Shown: piece by piece, positions 51,263 to 64,000 of the stretch | How the letters are laid out: each line of letters starts with the position of its first letter | How positions within the stretch are numbered: position 1 is the stretch's first letter | NCBI RefSeq assembly: GCF_011075055.1 | Contig: NC_058151.1 | Location: forward strand, 5,474,251-5,538,250 | Direction: 5' to 3' | DNA from: Mangifera indica | Taxonomy: Eukaryota > Streptophyta > Magnoliopsida > Sapindales > Anacardiaceae | Length of the DNA stretch: 64,000 nucleotides | Made by a program: the position numbers and the translations under genes | The notes under the pieces: model-generated | What the model was told of the DNA's origin: nothing | Database searches by the model: none | What the model saw: only the letters and a program-made list of their open reading frames with translations

Positions 51263-51795
51263 GAGAGCGTTTGGTTTGAAGGATATTTTAGTACTGAAAT
51301 TGAGATTTTGAAGATAAAATATATTAAAAATTACTAAGTATAAATTATTACTATATTTGATAAAAATTGGAAGGAATAAATAATTTTCATAATTTTTTTA
51401 TTATTCTAAAATCTTTTGGTTTAGAGAATGTTTTATTACTAAAATGAAAAGATTACTTTGAGGATGACATATATAAATTATTACTATATTTGATAAAAAT
51501 AAGTAAATATAAATAATTATTGTATTTGATTAGAGATAATAAACGAATTATAGTATATTATTTTATTTAAATACCCTTAGATTTAATTATTTAAAAATAT
51601 TTTTATGTTATTTGTTATATTAATTAAAAATAGAACTATTTTTACTCTAAAAAAATTAATAAATAAAGATATAATTATAATAAAATCAAAATACAGAGAT
51701 GATAATCAAATTATCGCTTATATTACTTGTTACATCATTATTAGTAATAAAAAATTATTAAAATTTTTTATTATTTATCAAATAAAATAATATAA
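51263..51795. mobile_element. MITE-like AT-rich element, upstream of NTRC
   Basis: The part from 51,410 to 51,785 aligns in the same orientation with the MITE at 61,683-62,105 (shared 'ttactaaaatgaaaagattac', 'aaattattactatatttgataaaa', 'attattgtNtttgatta', 'taatcaNattatcNc'). A second partial copy of the left end stands at 51,263-51,410 ('gcgtttggtttgaagg'). The right terminal repeat is missing. This lies about 200 bp from the NTRC start and may bound its promoter. Confidence 0.65.
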
Positions 51796-51863
51796 ACAAT
51801 AAATTACAAAAATAATCTTTATAACTCTTTAATCACACCCCTTGTTAGAGTTTTAACTATACC

Positions 51864-51870
51864 TATATAA
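51864..51870 (+). promoter_or_regulatory. Candidate TATA box of NTRC
   Basis: TATATAA, about 120 bp upstream of the first ATG (51,988). Distance and sequence fit a plant core promoter, but AT-rich DNA yields such motifs by chance. Confidence 0.35.
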
Positions 51871-51987
51871 TATAAAAATCGATTTAAAATTGTACAACAT
51901 AATTAAAATATGATTAAATTAATTAATTTTCCAGTAGATTACCTTTAACAGGACTTATAAACATAAAATTGTATGGTCTTAAACAAA

Positions 51988-52005
51988 ATGGCTACCCCTA
52001 CATAG
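51988..52005 (+). other. Former NTRC start, now a five-codon upstream ORF
   Basis: ATG GCT ACC CCT ACA TAG: an ATG in good context (aacaaaATGgc), in frame with the NTRC transit peptide. The stop occupies the place where other plant NTRCs have Lys or Arg before 'IGIG'; the frame after the stop here reads 'IGIGIGIG'. As it stands it encodes a five-residue peptide ending 64 bp before the next in-frame ATG at 52,069. Confidence 0.75.
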
Positions 52006-52068
52006 ATTGGCATAGGCATCGGAATTGGGACCGTGCCAACTCGCACTCATCACCAGCACCGAGTTGCC

Positions 52069-58519
<6,451 letters not shown>

Positions 58520-59030
58520 GAAATTAAAATTCAATTTTAGCTGATGGTATCATTTTGTCATTCAATTTTTTTCTTTCCATACTTGATAGTTGAATAATGC
58601 CTTCTATTTTTACAATAATTTCTTTTGTCAATCAGTTAACACTTTTGATTACACATGCAGAGTTGCAAATGCATTGTTACAGGTTTTGGTTGTCGAATCT
58701 TGTATTTTTATCAACCTGTATATTTGCTGTGTTCAGACTTCAGCTAGTTAAATCAATTCACATATTGAGTACATTCTAGTGACAGATAAATTGTTAGCCT
58801 CTTTGTCGAATTAAAGTCCTGTGCTTCCAGATTCTTTTCGGATTATTTAACCCTGTTTTAGTAACCAGTCCAGTTCATCGAATTTTAAGATAATGGAATA
58901 GAAAACATTACCGAAGAGGGATGATACAGAACTCATAGGATGAAAATCGAATATGTAATAACAAATCACTCAAGTTTATTGGCATTCGTGGTACAACATT
59001 GCTTTCATTCTATCAAAGGGGTGAAGATGA
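58520..59030 (+). other. NTRC 3' UTR and convergent intergenic space
   Basis: T-rich sequence following the NTRC stop, with AATAAT-type polyadenylation candidates near 58,593. It ends at the stop codon of the minus-strand ABCG relic, so the two genes face each other. Confidence 0.5.
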
Positions 59031-60944
59031 TTATAGAATGCAGAATTCAAAGACGGTGCCCATATCAGGACTTATCAACAGGGAAAATAATTGGTTGAAT
59101 GAATTGTGCGACATCATCGATTTGAAGAAGGTAAAAAGTTTAGTTAATAGTGATGACAGTTTGCCCTTGTACCCCAATAAAGCAAAGAAGGTGAGTTTGC
59201 AAGCAAATAGTAAGCATGCAAGGGCGAATAAATCCCGCCACTTGGAATGGAGTTCCATTGCGAATACTTTTTGGAGAGCTTGGTCGCCAGGAAAGAGAGA
59301 ATCAAACTCAAGCCCTAACATGTCATTCTTGTATTGCCCCTACGGTACAACAAATTGAAATGACAATATTAAAATCAAATGTAAAACATTGATAATGTAT
59401 GTGCACGAGTATGATAATGAACCCCCTGTACAGCCCATGATGCAAAGCTGATGTAGGACATTGGGTAACGCCAGAAGAACTAGGGAAGGTCAGGAATTGG
59501 CCTAAAGATTTCGGATGCCATAATCATAAATACCTATTTATGTATATATATATCCACAAATAGTATATGATTATTATGTAACCTTATGTAGACATTTAAT
59601 AAAAGTATTGATGTTTGATGAATTAGTAGACATTTATTATTGAATGCTAGGATTGGTAAAAACAATTTTAATAAATATTTGTTACCCAGTGGTGAAATTC
59701 AATAACGGGTGTGATAAACTACGGGTATTTCATGAAGAGTAATATTATACATACATATTTTTAATACATATATATACGTATATGTATGTGTGTGTTATTA
59801 TTTGATTGAGTATTATTTTATCATTAATTTAAAATCACTTAATTACAAGATGATATATTCAAATACATATCTATTTATATTATACTAAATATGTATACAC
59901 ATAATTTTATTATTTTATCATACCAAAGGGGAGAGAAATGTTGAGAAATGCGCTTACAATAAAAGCAGTTCCAACTCCAATCCCCATCAAAAGAGTAGGC
60001 ACCGCCAAAGCCACAACCATCATGCAAGTCCCCACAATAGAAACACAGCAGAAAATAATTCATACAAGAGTAATTATACTGCGAGAATCCAGGGTGAAAT
60101 TTCACTGTATAGTAAATTATTGTTTCTGAAGACATTGACAATAACACCAAGAAAGGAATTGATGAGATGACGTTGGATAGTACGAACGCAGCCTCTCCGT
60201 AATGCCCTTTCATCATTTCATAGTATGGAACCTGCAACAAGTATAATTATGTCATTTCATTATATGAAAGTTATCCAAAGAAATCAAATGGGTAATTAAT
60301 AAAGTTGTTGACCTTATATGCTTCGATAAAAAGTGGTAAGCCTCCGACAGACAAGCATGTCATATACTCCAATATTAAGGTACATAATGCCAACAGATAT
60401 TGAAACTAGAATGTAGAATACAATCGTTAACCAGTATTATCCCATACCTCTACACGTATTCACCATCGAACGACGAGTCAGTGTGCACACCTGCTTTCAA
60501 CATTTACCTTTACTCGCGTATGATTCATCGACGATATTCTTTTCCTGCAATATTAGTGGAAAGTTTTAATATTATGATGCTTTTAACATAACATAAAAAT
60601 TAAGTTGGTGACGCCCAAGTTTCATTTTAAGCTCAAGAATCATCAATCAGAGTTAGACAACAACTGATTGAGGAGGTATTGCTGATGGAATAATTATTGC
60701 TGGTTTCTTAAAATAATTTTACACTGGATCTGTTAGATTGCTTTCAATTTACGTTTTAGATAAGGAAGAATCACATGGACCAACCAATACCAACATAATG
60801 AATTGCAGAAATGGAAAGCCGAGTAAGATTGTTGAATCCAATGACATTTGAATCCTCTAAAACAACAGAGATACGAACACAAAATTATTGAAAAACGAAA
60901 TCAGAAATATTTTAAAGAAAAATCTGTTGTATCCTATGTAGCAT

Positions 60945-61010
60945 GGAAATGGAAACGGAAACGGAGAAACGTGGAAATACAGAAACGGAAACGTAGAAAC
61001 GTATTTTTTA
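60945..61010. repeat. Degenerate GGAAACG short tandem repeat
   Basis: Irregular repetition of 'ggaaacgg', 'gaaacgtgg' and 'gaaacgtag' units over about 65 bp, in the space of the ABCG relic where ATPase exons are missing. Confidence 0.6.
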
Positions 61011-61682
61011 AAAAATAGAAGAAACAGAAATGTGAGGAAACTTATAAATATAAAAAATATAAAGGTTTTTTTATAAATATTAAAAATTTTATAATAAAAA
61101 TATATAAACTGGTATAATATAAAAATAAATAATAAAAAAAGAATGAAGAGAAAAGATACTATAAAATATAATCATATAATCTATTGTAAATTGTTCTTAA
61201 GTAAATGCATGCAGATATTTAAGAAAAAAACAATAATACACATAAATCTATATGATATGTTGGGAAAGAGATGAGTAACATATCAAACAGTAGAGAGGAG
61301 ATGAATTTAATATGAGATTTAAAGATATTTTCGATTTAAAAATATAAAAGATATGTATTTAATCGATTTCACAATTTTTCTTCTAAAATAAACGTGTTTC
61401 AAAATTTTTCAAAAATTTTGGAATGATCTGAACTAATATATGCATAGTTCTTCTAAAGATGCCCCAAGAAGTAATCTTCTTGAATAATATAAGACCGTAT
61501 AGTATAAAAAAAGACAACTTATTTGTCCAATCAATAAAATATAGTAGCCAAACTGGTATATGCATAGTTCTTCTAAAGATGCAGCACTAAATAGATAATA
61601 CTAGATGTTATGAAGATTGAACAATTTAGAAGCTCACAGGCATGCAATATTCTTGCCCTTGGTTCCTTCATTAAACTTATAG

Positions 61683-62163
61683 GGGCGTTTAGTTTAGGTA
61701 ATGTTTGATTACTAAAATTAAAAGATTACCTTGAAGATAGATTATTTAAAAGATTATTGGGTATAAATGATTACTATATTTGATAAAATTTGATATGTAT
61801 AAATAATTATTGTGTTTGATTAAATGTAATAAAAAATTACTAGTAAATTATTTTACTTAAATGTTCTTGAATATAATTATTTTAAAATTATTTTTATATT
61901 ATTTGTCATATTAATTAAAAATAAATTTATTTTTATCTCAAAAAATTAATAAATAATAATTTTTTTTATAATAAACTCAAGATTACCCTAGTAATCTTTA
62001 AATACCTAAGGTGAAGGTGGTAATCAGATTATCACCTATATTAGTTGTCACGTCAGCATTGGTAATAGAAGATTATTGTAATATTTTATTACTGACAAAC
62101 CAAACAAAGAAATAAAAGATAGATTACCAAGGTAATAATAAATTCTCCCAACTAAAAACACCC
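61683..62163. mobile_element. MITE with ATAG flanks, inside an ABCG intron position
   Basis: 481 bp, starting GGGCGTTTAGTTT and ending AACTAAAAACACCC: imperfect terminal inverted repeats (GGGCGTTTAGTT / GGGTGTTTTTAGTT). ATAG stands on both sides (61,679-61,682 and 62,164-62,167); a 3-bp ATA duplication with one more G in the element is equally possible. AT-rich, non-coding, with inverted 'gattacc' subterminal motifs. Related to 51,410-51,785. It lies between ABCG exon 2 and the membrane exons. Confidence 0.75.
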
Positions 62164-62609
62164 ATAGTTGTTTTTGTTCTGCTGCTTTGGTTTGTAATAC
62201 TGTACTTTCAATACTTACAGTGTCTCGGCAAGCTGCGCCCCCCTTCTTTCCATTGAGTAGAACATTCCCTGTCATTATAGTATTTCTGGAGAGTCTCCCT
62301 GTTAAAACAAACAATTAATGAAACATTAACTGGCACTACTTGGCTAGTTGATGAGAATATCTTGTTACAATTAATTTACGTACCAGCCAATGCATTCAGA
62401 ATGGTGGATTTGCCAGAGCCAGAAGGACCCATAATTCGATCAGATTCTGCCTACCCATTTAACCCATTAAGTAGCTTTCTTGGTGCACCGTTTCTCAAGC
62501 TTTGTGCAATCACTGTTAGACCTTGCCACACTAAAAATGTTGCCTTACTCTCCCCAGCTTCTAACTCTCTCAATTCTATGTTGAGTGTTAATGTTCTCCA
62601 AGGCCGCAG

Positions 62610-63256
62610 CTAATGCATAATTTTTCATACTAGTGATTAAGAAAAATTACGTGAAATAAGCATTTTGTTCATGAAAATAAGTATTTTTCATATACATAAA
62701 AAGCACAATCACAATGAGCATGTATGTCACCAATTCTTCGGTCTCATTCAACAACTAGTATTGCTTTGTGATGTTTAATATTCATATTGATGCACAGTGT
62801 TGCGAGCCAATTGAACTGAAGTGGAGAAGGAATGAGGGAAGAAGTCCAGAAGGGATTGAAATAGAGAAACAGGGGAAATTCTTTTAGGCGCCAGAAAACT
62901 ATCATTCATGTCCTCTTTATTTTATTTACAATGCAAATCATGAAACGATGTCATACATGCCCACAGCTATTATATTCAAAATTACATCCAAATAAAATGA
63001 CAACGTATCCTCTAACTCCAAACACTCTCAAACGATGATGTACTACTAATCTCCTTTGCGCCAATGCGATGCTGTATTATTTAAGTAACTCTGCTCCTTT
63101 ATTCTGACAGCCAACAACCTTCCGCACCAATTCAAACTTCCTCTCTTCATCTGCTGCAATTCATCACAACCACGAACATTCTGTTCCAGCTGCTGTTCAA
63201 GCTGTATCAGTTGCCCCCACCCAAGCTTCCTTGTCCCTAAGGAAGAAATCAGGGAA
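62610..63256 (-). other. 3' untranslated/LTR-side sequence of a gypsy element
   Basis: On the minus strand this follows the chromodomain stop. The frame around 63,046-63,240 is Gln-rich ('QLEQQLEQNVRGCDELQQMKRG') with no domain. A TG...CA segment at 63,024-62,798 could be a short LTR, but no second copy or polypurine tract supports it. Confidence 0.4.
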
Positions 63257-64000
63257 TCATTGGTGTAGCACAATGACAAACTCCCAAGTGGAAGTATCAA
63301 TTGCTTCACCTTGCCATTGAATAAGTAATTTGGCAGCAGGAACTTGACCATGTTTAACCAAACGGTTGCTTAGGATGGCTTGAGGATAACGAGTAGCCTG
63401 CTTGTATTGAGGAGGTAAGGTCGTAGAAGCCTGTACCGGAGCATAGGCTAGTCGCAATAGAGAAATGTGGAACACATTATGGATTGAGGCCTCTATAAGG
63501 AGTTGCAACCTGTATGCAGCTTTTCCAATTACTTCAATGACGGAATATGGCCCAAAATATTTAGGCTGAAGCTTAGGATTGTCGTAATAGAGCAAAAGCT
63601 AATGATAGGGTTGTAATTAAACAAAGACTAAGTCACCAACTTGGAAACTACAATCACTCATTTTCTTATCAGCCAGCTGCTTCATACGATGTTATGCTTT
63701 GGCTAAATTACGTTGAAAGATAGTGATGGTAGCCTCCTTGATGTTCAACATGAGATCGACCTCAGCAACTTCCAAATCCTTGTGGAAATAGGGAATAAGT
63801 AATGGAGGGGAATAGCCATATAAAGCCTTAAAAGGAGACATGGCAATGGTAGAATGGTAACTAATATTATACCAATATTCAGCTAGCGGTAACTAATGCA
63901 CCCATGTCTACGACAGCTCGCCAGCCATACACGTAAGGTAGCTTTCTATGCATCGATTGACTATCTCTAATTGGCCATCTGTTTATGGATGGTAGGCCAT
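63257..64000 (-). pseudogene. Chromodomain Ty3/gypsy integrase C-terminus, partial
   Basis: Enters from the right edge. From 64,000 downwards: 'MAYHP' stop 'TDGQLEIVNRCIESYL' (integrase core), 'LPLAEYWYNISYHSTIAMSPFKALYGYSPP', 'MKQLADKKMSDCSFQVGDLVFV', and from 63,595 'KLQPKYFGPYSVIEVIGKAAYRLQL' and 'HNVFHISLLR' (C-terminal domain). It ends 'ILSNRLVKHGQVPAAKLLIQW' ... 'STWEF' (63,380-63,290), a chromodomain as in chromoviruses, which directs insertion through histone marks. Five or so stops lie between 63,600 and 64,000 (after HP, LS, VH, KA and FV), several at expected Gln or Trp codons. The last 112 codons are open. Confidence 0.88.

Larger units (their letters stand above)
59031..62609 (-). 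pseudogene. ABCG (WBC) half-size ABC transporter, pseudogene
   Basis: Minus-strand exons in order. 62609-62384: 'LVWQGLTVIA', 'GAPRKLLNGLNG', then TAG where Tyr or Phe is expected, then Walker A 'GPSGSGKSTILNALAG' with three residues missing just before it. 62298-62219: 'RLSRNTIMTGNVLLNGKK'. About 60445-60313: 'YWLTIVFYILVSISVGIMYLNIG' joined, with a gap of some 20 residues, to 'SVGGLPLFIEAYK'. 60231-59958: 'MMKGHYGEAAFVLSNVISSIPFLVL', 'FHPGFSQY', then a frameshift before 'MMVVALAVPTLLMGIGVGTAFI'. About 59523-59426: 'FWRYPMSYISFASWAVQ' after a TAG. 59339-59031: 'GQYKNDMLGLEFDS', 'HSKWRDLFAL', 'LTFFALLGYKGK' and the stop. The exons for Q-loop, LSGG signature and Walker B are absent. Such transporters dimerise in the plasma membrane and export lipids, cutin or pollen-wall precursors. 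This copy cannot encode one. Confidence 0.88.

Noticed and set aside
59339..59342. TAG directly before 'GQYKNDML' in the ABCG relic, first read as a premature stop
   Set aside because: It is the AG of a splice acceptor at the known intron position, so it does not break the coding sequence.
58999..59358. 119-codon plus-strand frame downstream of NTRC
   Set aside because: The antisense frame matches the C-terminal exon of ABCG transporters; the plus frame is its shadow.
62362..62613. 83-codon plus-strand frame with 'VDLPEPEGPI'
   Set aside because: This is the reverse complement of the ABC Walker A segment 'GPSGSGKST'.
62798..63024. Short LTR of the chromodomain element (TG...CA)
   Set aside because: No second copy, target duplication or polypurine tract visible, so the boundaries would be guesswork.

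Overview
The window is plant nuclear DNA, most likely from a eudicot (species not resolved). It is AT-rich, has GT-AG introns, and carries typical plant Ty1/copia, Ty3/gypsy, L1-type LINE and MITE sequences. One gene looks functional: NTRC (chloroplast NADPH-thioredoxin reductase C), on the plus strand at about 52.0-58.5 kb in ten exons. Almost everything left of 48 kb is decayed, nested retrotransposon sequence. Right of NTRC lie a dead ABCG half-transporter gene (minus strand, 59.0-62.6 kb), a MITE, and the end of a chromodomain-type Ty3/gypsy element that runs off the right edge.

Layout. 0.1-2.2 kb: two copies of an unclassified dispersed repeat (R1). 2.2-4.1 kb: start of a Ty1/copia element (LTR, primer-binding site, gag). 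4.1-9.0 kb: LTR fragments of gypsy and copia type, a third R1 copy and a 30-bp tandem repeat. 10.8-15.5 kb: a second copia element (gag, integrase, reverse transcriptase), split by a solo gypsy LTR with a near-perfect target-site duplication. About 15.5-44 kb: one old Ty3/gypsy element that has been entered repeatedly. A LINE sits inside its gag zinc knuckle (19,038-34,269, 16-bp duplication). Inside the LINE are a complete copia element (25,560-33,040) and a foldback element (19,561-20,526). Between RNase H and integrase there is a solo LTR-like insertion (36,310-40,809), which contains another solo LTR in the opposite orientation (37,258-39,539, AATAG duplication). 44-46.3 kb: the fourth R1 copy and the LTR plus primer-binding site of a minus-strand gypsy element. 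46.9-48.2 kb: relic of a DUF1985-type transposon-associated gene. 48.3-49.8 kb: a tandem array of about 118-bp units. 51.3-51.8 kb: MITE-like sequence next to the NTRC promoter.

Function. NTRC fuses an NADPH-thioredoxin reductase module and a thioredoxin module, so one polypeptide passes electrons from NADPH to stromal targets such as 2-Cys peroxiredoxins. In this copy the conserved upstream start codon is followed after five codons by an in-frame TAG. Translation probably starts 27 codons further on, which still leaves a plausible plastid transit peptide. No prokaryote-type system, CRISPR array, rRNA or tRNA gene was recognised. I found no convincing wholly new system. The most notable signals are the nested insertion record, its strongly transition-biased decay, a dense W-box cluster in the copia leader, and the altered NTRC start.
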